Below, in pieces: positions 13,710 through 23,178 of a stretch of DNA of 61,900 nt. Source of the stretch: an uncultured Clostridia bacterium (GTDB taxonomy: Bacteria > Bacillota > Clostridia > Christensenellales > CAG-314). The notes under the pieces are model-generated. The model was not told the origin of the DNA and did no database searches. It saw nothing but the letters and a program-made list of their open reading frames with translations. Each line of letters begins with the position of its first letter. The stretch's first letter is position 1. The translations under genes were made by a program, and so were the position numbers. The stretch spans positions 1 through 61,900 of the forward strand of contig CAKQXG010000001.1 in the NCBI GenBank assembly GCA_934281515.1. The letters run 5' to 3'.

Positions 13710-16040
13710 TTACAACTTTATCGTTGCGCTGCCATATGGACTTGTTGCCGTAAGTGTTGCTACGTCGTCGACAAGGCGTACAATTGCCATTGCCCGACCG
13801 AAGTACACGTCGGTTTCGTCTGACAAATAGCCATCCTTGTTGAATGGGCATGCGTGTCCCAGTGCAAGCAGCTCTCCGCCCTGCACGGAAACGCGAATTT
13901 TACCACGTCTGAGCGGCGTGACATTGCCGTTGTCGTCCACGTAGTCAAGGTGGACAAAAGCGAGTCCGGCGTTGTCGGCACGTTGTTCCGTCCATGCGTG
14001 CAATTTGCATCCGTTACCGCTTTGCAGCACACTTTCGCTTATTGAATTGCCGTTAGCGTCGTATTGCACAACTTTAAGCGTACCTTGCACGTACTTCGTT
14101 TTAAATCTTGTAATTCCGTCTTTTGAAGTGCGTTTGCGCCCGACAAGTTTGTCATTCAGCCACAATTCCACCTGTGCGGCGGTGCTGTACACTTCCACTT
14201 TTGCAGGCATACCTTCACATCCTTGCCAGTTCCATGAAGCAACAGCATTTGAGCATTTCCACGCCGACGGCGAATGTTTTGCGTTGGTTTTGTGAACCGG
14301 CACAACAGCCATACGAGGCGCGCCGTCGACAAACACCGTCCGCGTAAGCAAGGCTTCGCCCGTGTCGTTTCCTAACAAATCGAGTCGTCCGCTACCTGCA
14401 GAAACCCAACCGACCTCGTGCATAAAGGTCTCGGCATAGTCGTCGTGTTCCCACGAACCGATGCCGACTTCACCCAGATAGTCCATACCTGCCCAGACAA
14501 AATCGCCTACCAACCGCACGTTAGCTTCGGCAAGTTGCTTGTAGCGCACAATGTCACTACAAAACGTCTCGGTGCCGAGAATCATTCTGTTTGGATATTT
14601 CTTTAAATCGTGTTTGTAACGAAGTATGCCGTAGTTGTACCCGGCAATGTCGCTTGCGGCAAATACCTTACGCGTTTTTACATCGCAACCGTGCAAGCGA
14701 GCAACGTTTTTCATAACGCTGCTACCGACAAGTCCTGCAATGTGGTTGAAAAAATCGCTGCCTACTTTGCGCGAGGCGTTTTCAGCCTTTTTGTCGGAGT
14801 ACACGCCCATGCCCAACGAGAACATAAGGTTAAAAGTAATGTTGATACCTACCGTTACGGGGCGAGTGCCGTCCTCTCTATCGACAACAGCCTTCATATC
14901 GGAGAAGAACCGCACGCCATCATCGTTACTCGACTCCCCCACTTCGTTGCCGAGCGAATACATAACCACACACGGGTGATTGTAATCTTTTGCCACCAAT
15001 GCGGAGATGTCGCTGTCGAAGTTGGCGCGAGCTTTGTCGGCGTAGTCGTACTTGTTTTTGTGAACGAACCACATGTCGACATACTCGTCCAACACCAACA
15101 TGCCTAGTTTGTCACAAGCATCGAGCAAACTTTTGGCAGCAGGATTGTGCGCGGAACGAATGGCATTGTAACCGCAGTTTTTAAGCAAGCGCACCTTACG
15201 TTCTTCCGCTTCGGGCAGGCTGACAGCACCCAACATTCCGTTGTCGGCATGTATGCACGCGCCGTTGAGAATTGTGCGAGTCCCATTGATAAGAAACCCC
15301 TTGTCAATGGACAACTCCACCTGACGTATACCGAAGTTTACGCTTTGTTCGTCATTGAAACAGCGCACGTTTGCTACGTACAGATTGGGGCTTTCAACCG
15401 ACCACAATTTGCACTGTGGCAAGGTAAACTTTGATTCAAACATCCCGTTGTCGGCTTGCACGTTTTCCGTTGCCAATACATTGTCACCGTCTTTAATCTG
15501 CACACTTACTGCGCCACTATGCGACACTTTTCCTTGTACAACTATTGTTTTTGTCACATAATCGATTGTAGTAACATGCACACTGTCAAGCAGTATGTGC
15601 TTGTCGTCAGCAAGATACAACCACACGGGACGAATAATACCGGTACCGCTGTACCAACGGCAGTTGGGTTGGTCGCTGTCGGTAACCGCCACCGTCAGCA
15701 CGTTGTCTCCGTCCGTGACATAGGGCGCAATGTCAACATAGAAATTGCCCCAGCCGTAGTCGTGACGAGCAATCTCCTGTCCGTTGAGCGTTACTACGGC
15801 GTCCTTGTATACGGCCTCAAACTCCAACACGGCAAAAGGTTTGTCCTCCAACGTCGACTTGTCGAAATGCTTTTCGTACACATAGTCGTAGCAGACAATC
15901 CAACCGTTGTTTACGCCTGCCGCGGCATCGGCACTCTTTGGCTCGTAACGCATTGCGTCGTGAGGAATACTCACCGCCACGGCGTTGTTTTCGTCGGTTC
16001 TACGCACCGTCCAATTGTTTGTAAATAGTACCTTTTTCAT
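13710..16040 (-). CDS. GH2 beta-galactosidase-like glycoside hydrolase
   Basis: 776 residues, start ATG at 16040 with GGAGAA. Domain order is that of GH2: an N-terminal sugar-binding jelly roll (about 1-150, with GWIVCYDYVYEKHF and SDQPNCRWYSGTGIIRPVWL), an Ig-like domain (about 155-250) and a TIM barrel (about 255-560) with NAIRSAHNP, then C-terminal beta domains. The acid/base Glu is in SLGNEVGE and the nucleophile Glu in GTETFCSD. No signal peptide, so it is cytoplasmic and would cleave short imported beta-galactosides or related sugars. A neighbouring domain-inverted GH3 operon lies upstream with a hairpin between them. The exact substrate cannot be read from the sequence. Confidence 0.88.
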   Translation of the reverse strand: MKKVLFTNNWTVRRTDENNAVAVSIPHDAMRYEPKSADAAAGVNNGWIVCYDYVYEKHFDKSTLEDKPFAVLEFEAVYKDAVVTLNGQEIARHDYGWGNFYVDIAPYVTDGDNVLTVAVTDSDQPNCRWYSGTGIIRPVWLYLADDKHILLDSVHVTTIDYVTKTIVVQGKVSHSGAVSVQIKDGDNVLATENVQADNGMFESKFTLPQCKLWSVESPNLYVANVRCFNDEQSVNFGIRQVELSIDKGFLINGTRTILNGACIHADNGMLGAVSLPEAEERKVRLLKNCGYNAIRSAHNPAAKSLLDACDKLGMLVLDEYVDMWFVHKNKYDYADKARANFDSDISALVAKDYNHPCVVMYSLGNEVGESSNDDGVRFFSDMKAVVDREDGTRPVTVGINITFNLMFSLGMGVYSDKKAENASRKVGSDFFNHIAGLVGSSVMKNVARLHGCDVKTRKVFAASDIAGYNYGILRYKHDLKKYPNRMILGTETFCSDIVRYKQLAEANVRLVGDFVWAGMDYLGEVGIGSWEHDDYAETFMHEVGWVSAGSGRLDLLGNDTGEALLTRTVFVDGAPRMAVVPVHKTNAKHSPSAWKCSNAVASWNWQGCEGMPAKVEVYSTAAQVELWLNDKLVGRKRTSKDGITRFKTKYVQGTLKVVQYDANGNSISESVLQSGNGCKLHAWTEQRADNAGLAFVHLDYVDDNGNVTPLRRGKIRVSVQGGELLALGHACPFNKDGYLSDETDVYFGRAMAIVRLVDDVATLTATSPYGSATIKL

Positions 16041-16172
16041 ATAATTCTCCGCAACACGGCAAATAATGCCGCAGTTGCAACAACTTTTTGAGCAAACATA
16101 TCCCCACCGAAATGCGATGCAATCGCCTTACGGCAAATCGGCAATGATATGTCATTGGTCTTAAAACCGACG

Positions 16173-16203
16173 CAAGACTCCACCGCAAAAGCGGAGAGTC
16201 TTG
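16173..16203 (-). terminator. Hairpin after the small GH3-partner gene
   Basis: CAAGACTC...CCGC-AAAA-GCGG...GAGTCTTG forms a long stem with small internal mismatches between the 138-residue membrane protein and the GH2 gene. On the minus strand it is followed by GTCGGTTTT, so termination may be partial. Confidence 0.5.
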
Positions 16204-16294
16204 TGCCGTCTTTGAATGGCAATACAATACCATGACTACATGATTGTCAGTTTAAGTACCGTATTGTTGTCGGAATTGCTCCGACCACTATGCT

Positions 16295-16711
16295 TTATTG
16301 ATCCTTTTGTCTCTTGACAAAGCAACTTACTACAGACGCTACAATTGCCACAAGCAACACGACAACCATAGCGATGTTAAGTCCGGCAAGCTCCCACTTG
16401 CCCCACATGACGATATTTCCTTCGATGTGGTCGGCAATGTTACCGTAGCCGCCAAGTATTGTCAGACACATTGCAACCGCAAACAGTATCGGAGGCAACG
16501 TTGCAATAATATCGCCGAAGGTGCCGTCGTAGAAAAACAGTACGATTTCCAACGCGATACCCAGCAGCAATGTTACAACAACCCAGGTATTTTTTTCGCC
16601 GCCCTGTCCGTTGTAAACGGCAAATATAATCAGTCCTACAAGAGCCACGACCGCCGCTGCAAGCGCAAGGTAAAAACCGACGGTTTTTTGTGCAAATTTT
16701 TCTTTAATCAT
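16295..16711 (-). CDS. Four-helix membrane protein paired with GH3 (locus A)
   Basis: 138 residues with four hydrophobic segments: about 12-32 (VGFYLALAAAVVALVGLIIF), 42-60, 70-88 and 108-130, and short charged ends. A short start (MIKEKFAQKT) precedes the first span. It lies 18 bases downstream of the membrane-anchored GH3 gene. A similar-looking tetraspan (56550-57104) accompanies the second GH3 gene; both share the pattern K(K/R)xxGFY.(L/G)A.A.V at the first helix. It could help insert, anchor or assemble the GH3 enzyme, or receive its product. No known family is recognised. Confidence 0.65.
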   Translation of the reverse strand: MIKEKFAQKTVGFYLALAAAVVALVGLIIFAVYNGQGGEKNTWVVVTLLLGIALEIVLFFYDGTFGDIIATLPPILFAVAMCLTILGGYGNIADHIEGNIVMWGKWELAGLNIAMVVVLLVAIVASVVSCFVKRQKDQ

Positions 16712-16729
16712 TGCGTTGACCTCCTTGTA

Positions 16730-19700
16730 TCAGTGTTTTTTGCTTTTTTGAACAATACCGACAACCATCAACGCGGCAGCCGCCACCGTCAATACGGTAA
16801 AGGTAATCTGAAGCGCGGTAATCGTAGTTTGCCACCAAGGTGTAATTTGCACCACTTTGTCTCCGCTTGCAAAGCCGTTGACAAGGTTACTGCGACTGAT
16901 CTGATACAGCCACACGTGAGCCGATTCCACCATCTTTTGCACAAGGTAACCGTCGTTGGTATCCTGTGCGATCTTCAGTGCAGACGCGCCGTGCCCCGTT
17001 ACGGAGTCCAGACACCATTGCGTTGTGCCTGCGGCAAAACCTTCTGCGGAATGGAACTTGAGCCCAGTGCCTTCCGATTCAATCTTTCTCATCGGTGCGG
17101 CGTCGGTGTCGATACTGCCTTCTTTCCAACCCCATTCGTTACGCAACACCTGCGTGTTGAGCGCATAGCTGTAGCTTGTCCAGGTGAGACCTACGCGTGC
17201 AAACGACTGCATCAGGCCACCTTCTTTTGCCACGCGGATTGCGCCTTCAAACGCGCGCAGGTTGGTCTCGCGGAATGCCTGTTCGGTGGTCATCACGGCA
17301 ACGCCTTCGCGGTAGAATTCCTGGTCATTGTTGCAGAAGTGTTTGCTGCCTGCGTGCGTTCCGCAAGCTTCCATCGCCAACGCTTCGGGAATACTTACAA
17401 GATACGTCATATAGCTGTCTTCCGAGCAGTACTCGAAACTACGTCCGCCAAACGGAGTACGATGCAAGTCTCCGCCGATGTTGTAATTGATCATCAGTTT
17501 CGACCACAGCGCTTCTTCGCCCATGCAGTGTCCGCGCCCAGTGTACATATCAACGTTGAAAGTGCCCGTAAGGATGGGTTTACCGCAGTAACGGATAGTT
17601 GCAAACTTCACAACTGTATCTTTGTCGTTTTCGTCCTTTGGGTAAATTGTGCCGCTTTCCTTGTAAATGCTTATCGTGCCGCCTACGGAGTCGTCGCCGT
17701 CGCCCACCTTAAAGCTAGGAGTCAAAGAACCGACTGCGGGGCAAGTGAAGCTTTCGACAGTTGCCGCGGGCAAGTCTTCGATGTTGATCTGGTAAATAAA
17801 GTCGTACCACAAACCGCTTTCAAACGGAACTTCCCTCATTGTGGCAATAGTCAACCCGGAGTCCTTGCCAAACTTTGCCGCTTCTTCCGCGTAAGTCGTT
17901 GCGTCGGCAGGCTTGGTGTAGGTTTTGTTGCCGAGTTTTGCAATCATATCGTCGGTCGCGGCAACTACGGTTTTATCCGTGGGATAGGTGCCGTCCCAAT
18001 CGTTACGAGAGATATACTTGGCAGAGTTTTTAATCCAGTAGTTAAGGTCGATGTCATCGAACTGGTTGGTGACTACAACGTTGTTTTCACCCTTGCGGTA
18101 GCTGGCCGCGTCGAGAGACCCGATCGTAAGCACTTTTTTTGCGTTGGCAGCTTTGCCGTCGGCATCCATACCGTCTGCCTTGGTGTAGCCTTGTGCCGCA
18201 AGAATGTTGTTAAGCGCGTCGTGGGCGTCATCGCCGATACCGAAGTAGTAGTCGCCTTGACTCAAAATCCAGCCCTTTGCACCGATATAGTCGTAGCTTG
18301 CAAGCAAGTATCTGTCGACTGTAATCGTAACTTCGTCGCTTGCGCCTGCTGCAAGTTCCTTAGTCTTGGCAAAGCCGACAAGTTGAACGGCGGATTTTTC
18401 CACTTTATTGGCGACTTCATAGTCTCCGTACGGCGTTTGTACATAAAGTTGAACCACCGATTTGCCTGCCTTGTTGCCTGTGTTTTTGACGCTGACCTTG
18501 ATTGTATACAAGTCCTTGCCTGCGTCGTAGGTTACGCTACCGAGCTTTTGCTCAAACGTTGTATAGCTTAGTCCGTAGCCGAATGTGTAGTCGACTTCGT
18601 TGGCGTAACTCCACTTGGAGTTGTCGCGCGAGCCTTTGGTGCTGTCTGCGCCGCGACCGCCGATGACGGAGTCTGCGTAACGGGTTTCGTAGTATTTGTA
18701 GCCGATATAGATACCTTCGACCTGTGTGCTGATGTAGTCGGCGCGTTGGTTAACCTTGACATCGGAAGTCTGGTCGTACCCTGTCTTGTTGCGAATGTAC
18801 TCCACGTTGGAGAACATCGGGGTCTCCGTACCGCTGTTTGTGTTGGCAGGTGCGGAAAGAGAATTTTTGGCATAGGTGTCGACAATGTGACCGCTGGGGT
18901 TCACTTTACCGCTCAGAATCTCCGCAACACCCACAAAACCTTGGTGACCGGGCGTACCGATGTACAGAATTGCGTCGCAAAGGGGAGCGATCTCGTAGGT
19001 TTCCATCTGGTTGGGAGCGTTGAGCAGTACGATAACCTTGCCGAAGCCCTGATCCTTGACGAAGTTCAACAGATCCTTTTCGCTTTGGTGCAGCGCAAGA
19101 GAGCTTATAGTCTTGTGACTGACAGAGTCTTCCTCCTGCATCCACATGTCGCCGCCTTCCTTGCCGATACGTGAGAACACCACAATTGCAGTGTCTTTGT
19201 AGTCGGTTGACAACGTTCCTTTCAACTCGTTGTATTTTTCGATAGGAAGTTCGTTGTTGCCGGTTTGCGCAACGGTTTTGACCCCTGCATTCTGTATGCC
19301 TTCCCACAAAGCGGCGTTCACCGTAAATCCTTCGTCTTCCAACGCTTGCTTGAGATCTACGCCCACAAACTTGCCGTTGATGTACTGATTACCTCTGTTG
19401 GGGTCGCTGTTGACCTTTGTGCCTGCCGACGCGCCCTGGTAAAACGGATTAACCGCGCCGTTGCCGAACACAGACACCTTGCCTTTGGAAAGAGGCAACG
19501 CATTGTTGTCGTTTTTAAGCAATGCCGCGCCTTCGCGCATTTCGTTGCGGTTTTGTTCAAGCGTCATCTCGACAAGCTTTTCAAGATTCTTTGCAGTAAA
19601 GGTTTGGTCGCCCACGCTTGTCTTGTAGTACATGGTGTCCTGCGTAGACGAGCCTTCCGCCTTGATAATTTTGGTTGTTTCTATGTTCAATGCACTGTTG

Positions 19701-19807
19701 AGTAGTTGTGCATTGTCGGTAGCAATCTGACCGCCGATAAAAACAACAACCATCAGGATTGCGAATATTGCCGTCAATCCCGACCAGAGTCTTGTTTTTT
19801 GGAACAT
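16730..19807 (-). CDS. Membrane-anchored, domain-inverted GH3 beta-glucosidase-like enzyme (locus A)
   Basis: 1025 residues; ATG at 19807 with AAGGAGG. An N-terminal membrane span (about 8-28) and a C-terminal span (about 995-1018) place the bulk outside the cell. Domains are in reverse of the usual GH3 order: first the alpha/beta-sandwich domain (EGAALLKNDNNALPLSKGKV, from about residue 92), then a fibronectin-like domain after YTFGYGLSYTTF, and last the TIM barrel with HAGSKHFCNNDQEF and LRNEWGWKEGSIDTDAAP, where the second Asp is the likely nucleophile. This order is known from Ruminococcus/Butyrivibrio beta-glucosidases. Upstream are the AgrC/LytTR genes and a hairpin leader (19834-19858). 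It probably cleaves beta-linked sugars at the surface. Confidence 0.85.
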   Translation of the reverse strand: MFQKTRLWSGLTAIFAILMVVVFIGGQIATDNAQLLNSALNIETTKIIKAEGSSTQDTMYYKTSVGDQTFTAKNLEKLVEMTLEQNRNEMREGAALLKNDNNALPLSKGKVSVFGNGAVNPFYQGASAGTKVNSDPNRGNQYINGKFVGVDLKQALEDEGFTVNAALWEGIQNAGVKTVAQTGNNELPIEKYNELKGTLSTDYKDTAIVVFSRIGKEGGDMWMQEEDSVSHKTISSLALHQSEKDLLNFVKDQGFGKVIVLLNAPNQMETYEIAPLCDAILYIGTPGHQGFVGVAEILSGKVNPSGHIVDTYAKNSLSAPANTNSGTETPMFSNVEYIRNKTGYDQTSDVKVNQRADYISTQVEGIYIGYKYYETRYADSVIGGRGADSTKGSRDNSKWSYANEVDYTFGYGLSYTTFEQKLGSVTYDAGKDLYTIKVSVKNTGNKAGKSVVQLYVQTPYGDYEVANKVEKSAVQLVGFAKTKELAAGASDEVTITVDRYLLASYDYIGAKGWILSQGDYYFGIGDDAHDALNNILAAQGYTKADGMDADGKAANAKKVLTIGSLDAASYRKGENNVVVTNQFDDIDLNYWIKNSAKYISRNDWDGTYPTDKTVVAATDDMIAKLGNKTYTKPADATTYAEEAAKFGKDSGLTIATMREVPFESGLWYDFIYQINIEDLPAATVESFTCPAVGSLTPSFKVGDGDDSVGGTISIYKESGTIYPKDENDKDTVVKFATIRYCGKPILTGTFNVDMYTGRGHCMGEEALWSKLMINYNIGGDLHRTPFGGRSFEYCSEDSYMTYLVSIPEALAMEACGTHAGSKHFCNNDQEFYREGVAVMTTEQAFRETNLRAFEGAIRVAKEGGLMQSFARVGLTWTSYSYALNTQVLRNEWGWKEGSIDTDAAPMRKIESEGTGLKFHSAEGFAAGTTQWCLDSVTGHGASALKIAQDTNDGYLVQKMVESAHVWLYQISRSNLVNGFASGDKVVQITPWWQTTITALQITFTVLTVAAAALMVVGIVQKSKKH

Positions 19808-19916
19808 TGTATCCTCCTTAAAAGTTTTTATTCTGCCGACATTTCATCCCGTCGGCATCAGCAAGAAAACTTTACCACAGAAAAAACTTTTGTGAAGATT
19901 TTTGCACAAATGGTCG

Positions 19917-21242
19917 TCAATTATTCGTGAACGGCTCGGGAATGACGATATTAAGGAAAAACATTCCGTCCTTGACGCCCAGGTTCATTACGCCGTTGTA
20001 CTTGTCCACGATGTAACGCATACTTTTGGTGCCGAAACCGTGGTAACAGAGATCGTTTTTGGTTGTGACGGGCAAACCGTCGACAAATTTCAACTCGTCG
20101 TCGCAATAGTTTTCCATATATATGTACAGCATGCCCGACTTGGCGGTGACATTGAGATTGATTATGCGTTTGGCTTTGTCGGCTTGATGGCGTACGGCTT
20201 CGATAGCATTTTCAAAGGCGTTGCCGAACAGCGAATAGATGTCTGCGGAAGAAATGAAACCCAACTTTTCGCCGTCCACCATGTAGGCGATTTTAATTTG
20301 GTGCTTTTCGCAGGTCAGCGAGTTGCTTGTCAGTACCGTATCGAGCGCGGCATTACCCGTCTTGGCAATGGATTCGTAAATCATCACCGACTGCTTGATG
20401 TCGTCAAAGCTTTGACGGCGTTGTTCCTCGGTCATCTCGCTCCAATTATTGATCTGGTGCTTGATGTCGTGACACTTGATGTTGACAAGCTCGATATTTT
20501 TGCGCAACAATTCGTACTGTTTTTGCGACATTACAATCAGCTGTTGCAAGCGGTCGTTTTGGTTTTGCAATTGCAGTCGCTCGTACATACCGAACAACAT
20601 AAACAACGCCGTAATCGCGTAACAAATAAACACCACGCGCCAGGCATAGAAGTCGGGCGAAAGGTAGTCTTGTTTGTCGTACTGCACCACATACACGACT
20701 ACCACCGACAGGGCGGCAAGCAATATGATTGGTATACGGTCGACGGCAAACGATGACGAACTCTTCCATTTGCGCGCACAATAGATGTAACACGCCACAT
20801 GCACAAGCGCATAGGCAACCGCCTGAACAAGACAAGATGCAATGTTTGTCATGTCCAGCGGCAAGCCGAATGCCACACAAATCAAAGAACCGACATTGTA
20901 TGACAGATTTTGCACCACCGATGCCGATACTACGCAGAACAACACTTCCCACGCGTTGCATTTGAAACACACGGGTACGATAAACACCGACGCGACAAGT
21001 ATCGACAGCATGGTAAGCCGCGGAACGTACACTTCAAAGAAACGGGATACGCTTAACGCAAGTGCAACATACACCACAACGCACACGACAAAGCGCAACG
21101 GAAACATCGAACGGCGCTCCAACCGAAAAATAAACAAAAAGTAGGAAATAAGTACCAGGAACGCATGCAACAATCTGTGAGCAAAGTCGCTTGCGAAAAA
21201 CTCGCTTACGGTACTAAATGCAGAAACCGACATGTTTATCAT
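19917..21242 (-). CDS. AgrC-type sensor histidine kinase
   Basis: 441 residues. Six or so membrane helices fill about residues 20-215. A short coiled coil (RLQLQNQNDRLQQLIVMSQK) leads to the kinase core, where the phospho-accepting His is in KCHDIKHQI. The GHKL ATPase has its N-box in LFGNAFENAIEA and a G-box in HGFGTKSMRYIVDKY. This is the AgrC/ComD layout used for peptide or cell-envelope signals. It starts 15 bases after the response-regulator stop, in one operon. No AgrB or AgrD gene is visible nearby, so the ligand is unknown. The GH3 gene downstream may be a target or only a neighbour. Confidence 0.88.
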   Translation of the reverse strand: MINMSVSAFSTVSEFFASDFAHRLLHAFLVLISYFLFIFRLERRSMFPLRFVVCVVVYVALALSVSRFFEVYVPRLTMLSILVASVFIVPVCFKCNAWEVLFCVVSASVVQNLSYNVGSLICVAFGLPLDMTNIASCLVQAVAYALVHVACYIYCARKWKSSSSFAVDRIPIILLAALSVVVVYVVQYDKQDYLSPDFYAWRVVFICYAITALFMLFGMYERLQLQNQNDRLQQLIVMSQKQYELLRKNIELVNIKCHDIKHQINNWSEMTEEQRRQSFDDIKQSVMIYESIAKTGNAALDTVLTSNSLTCEKHQIKIAYMVDGEKLGFISSADIYSLFGNAFENAIEAVRHQADKAKRIINLNVTAKSGMLYIYMENYCDDELKFVDGLPVTTKNDLCYHGFGTKSMRYIVDKYNGVMNLGVKDGMFFLNIVIPEPFTNN

Positions 21243-21257
21243 TTGTTCGTCCGTCCT

Positions 21258-21953
21258 TTACCTGTAATACTCGCTCATGGCAATAAGAAAATCTTTTCGC
21301 TTCCGTCGGGAGATTTCCAACTGTTCGCCACCGACAACTATAAAATTATCCCGTACTTCGGCGACATGTTTAAGGTTGACTATCGCGTAGCGCGTGCAAC
21401 GGAAAAAATGATGGTTCTGAAGTTCTTTTTCGCGGTTTTGCAGAGAGTTCAGCTCGGAGTAGTTGCCCTCGGACGTGTGATAAACAAGGTAGTGACCGCG
21501 CACTTCGACAAAGTACAGGTCGTTTAGCGACAGCCGCTTGATACCGTCATCCACTTTGATACTGATACAATACCCTTTTGATTTGACGCGCTCGCAAACC
21601 TTGTCCATTTGTATTGCAAGCGCAGGGTAATCGACGGGTTTGACCATGTAACCCATGGCGTCTACGGCGTACCCTTTGACGGCATACTGCACCATGTTGG
21701 TGACAAATACAAGGCACACGTCCTTGTCAAGTTCGCGCAGGCGCACCGCGCCGTCGTAACCGTTCATCAGCGGCATTTCGATGTCCATCAGCACAAGATC
21801 GTACTTTGGCGCGTAGTCGCTGACAAAATTCATAGCGTCGGAAAAAGGGAAATAAGCAATCTGTTTGTTGCGTTCCTTTGCATATCGGTCAAGATAACTT
21901 TCGAGCAGTTTGACGACGTTCGGTTCGTCTTCGACAATGGCAACGTTTATCAC
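21258..21953 (-). CDS. LytTR-family response regulator
   Basis: 231 residues with GTG start at 21953, GGAGG seven bases upstream; a longer frame to ATG 21995 would begin upstream of the predicted transcription start and is rejected. The receiver domain (about 1-120) has acidic pocket VEDE at 7-10, phospho-acceptor Asp57 in LVLMDIEMPLMNG, and conserved Lys in MVKPVDY. The LytTR DNA-binding domain (about 130-231) contains LNDLYFVEVRGHYLVYHTSEG and FFRCTRYAIVNLKHV. It pairs with the AgrC-like kinase that follows and is first in the operon. It would bind direct-repeat sites near target promoters. Confidence 0.9.
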   Translation of the reverse strand: MINVAIVEDEPNVVKLLESYLDRYAKERNKQIAYFPFSDAMNFVSDYAPKYDLVLMDIEMPLMNGYDGAVRLRELDKDVCLVFVTNMVQYAVKGYAVDAMGYMVKPVDYPALAIQMDKVCERVKSKGYCISIKVDDGIKRLSLNDLYFVEVRGHYLVYHTSEGNYSELNSLQNREKELQNHHFFRCTRYAIVNLKHVAEVRDNFIVVGGEQLEISRRKRKDFLIAMSEYYR

Positions 21954-21985
21954 CGGGCACCTCCGAGTGTGTAAGACTTTTATTA

Positions 21986-22014
21986 AATGTAGCACAAAAA
22001 TCCTCGCATTTCAA
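21986..22014 (-). promoter_or_regulatory. Promoter of the LytTR/AgrC operon
   Basis: TTGAAA (22009-22014), 17-base spacer, TACATT (21986-21991). Transcription would begin near 21979, which supports the GTG start at 21953. Confidence 0.65.
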
Positions 22015-22151
22015 GAGTTTTTCGATATTTGTGCAAACAAAATATTTCGGCAAGCTTTACACAGACACACACATTTACCCACAACAATATGCCACAAAAA
22101 ACTAGTTGAGAATACACGCTCTACGCCACGACAAACGTCCGATTGCATGCA

Positions 22152-22179
22152 AAAAGGCAACCACACAGGGTTGCCTTTT
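22152..22179. terminator. Bidirectional-looking terminator
   Basis: AAAAGGCAACC / GGTTGCCTTTT stem of 11 bp with a 6-base loop and flanking A/T runs; on the minus strand it ends TTTTT, placing it about 80 bases after the DUF975 gene. The rest of the 21954-22260 spacer shows nothing else. Confidence 0.75.
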
Positions 22180-22260
22180 GATGTAAAAATTTGTATACGT
22201 ACTAAAATTTTGCCGACATTCAGCCGTTTGCAAAACCGATTTTAACGACTTTTCAGGCGA

Positions 22261-23028
22261 TTAACCGTTGACTGCTTCGCCGTCGTTTGCAACTACTGCT
22301 TCGGCTTGAGCAACGTTCTCTTTTACCACGATTTCGCCGTTTTCGTCAAACTCAGGATAGTTGCCGTCGGGATAAGCAAGATTCAGATACAAGTTGGCGT
22401 CCGCCGTACCCATGTAAGGGATGACGTAGATAGCCAGGATGCCGCCCGTAAGACCGACAAGAATAATCCAACCGAGAAAACTCAGTTTAAGACCGATGAT
22501 TTTCCAAAAATGACCCTTGGTCACGTTCCACGATTGTTTAAGACAGTCGATTGCAGACAGACTGACATTGTGATTCATTACATAAAACGCCATGGACAGG
22601 CGAACGTTAATCCAGATATTAACGCATATTGCGGCAAGCGCAATTAAGAAAAGTCCGATAGCAGCAAAATCACCCACATGTCCGCCGCAAATACCGACGT
22701 AAATCAGTAGCAAAATGCCGCCTGCCAACACAATCGCCAAGTTTACAAGAACAAGCAACAGAGTTGCGACAAACGCACGCATAAATTGACGGAAACCGCG
22801 GAAAGTGGAATCTACGCCGCGATAGTTGCCACCCATGGCAATGTCGATGTAAAACGCATTGTAGCAGCACATCACGGCACCGACAACGACAATTGCGCCC
22901 AAGCCGAGACCGGCAATACCCTAGCCGACAAGTATCAGGTTGAGCAAAATTGTAGTCAGTATGGCGTAGCCGTACTTGTTTTTCATATCCGCACGAGATT
23001 TTGCGCGGATTTCTTTGTTACTTAACAT
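22261..23028 (-). pseudogene. DUF975-type membrane protein interrupted by one amber codon
   Basis: ATG at 23028 with AGGAGG and a strong promoter. The frame reads MLSNKEIRAKSRADMKNKYG and a hydrophobic stretch ending LILVG, then TAG (22921-22923), then continues GIAGLGLGAIVVVG and on to residue 255. Both sides belong to one DUF975-like protein: four or five membrane spans, the WNVTKGHFWKIIGLKLSF segment, and an acidic Ala/Val-rich tail. The stop is the only defect. Either the gene was recently inactivated, this TAG is read through, or there is a sequencing error. A re-start at 22902 would drop the first span. Confidence 0.75.
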
Positions 23029-23056
23029 TTTTCTTCCTCCTGAATGAGTTGAATAC

Positions 23057-23085
23057 ATTGTACCACTTTGTTCAGACAGTGTCAA
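23057..23085 (-). promoter_or_regulatory. Promoter of the DUF975 gene
   Basis: TTGACA (23080-23085), 17-base spacer, TACAAT (23057-23062): close to consensus. Confidence 0.8.
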
Positions 23086-23178
23086 TAGGGATAAACCATT
23101 TAGTGCTCGCAACGTGTTGCAAATTATCGGTACCCTTCGGTACGTCTGCCACCATGTCGGGTTCAAGCACCGTGTTGC

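Noticed and set aside
19917..21995. A complete agr quorum-sensing locus
   Set aside because: Only kinase and LytTR regulator are present; no AgrB-like protease or AgrD-like peptide frame was found on either side.
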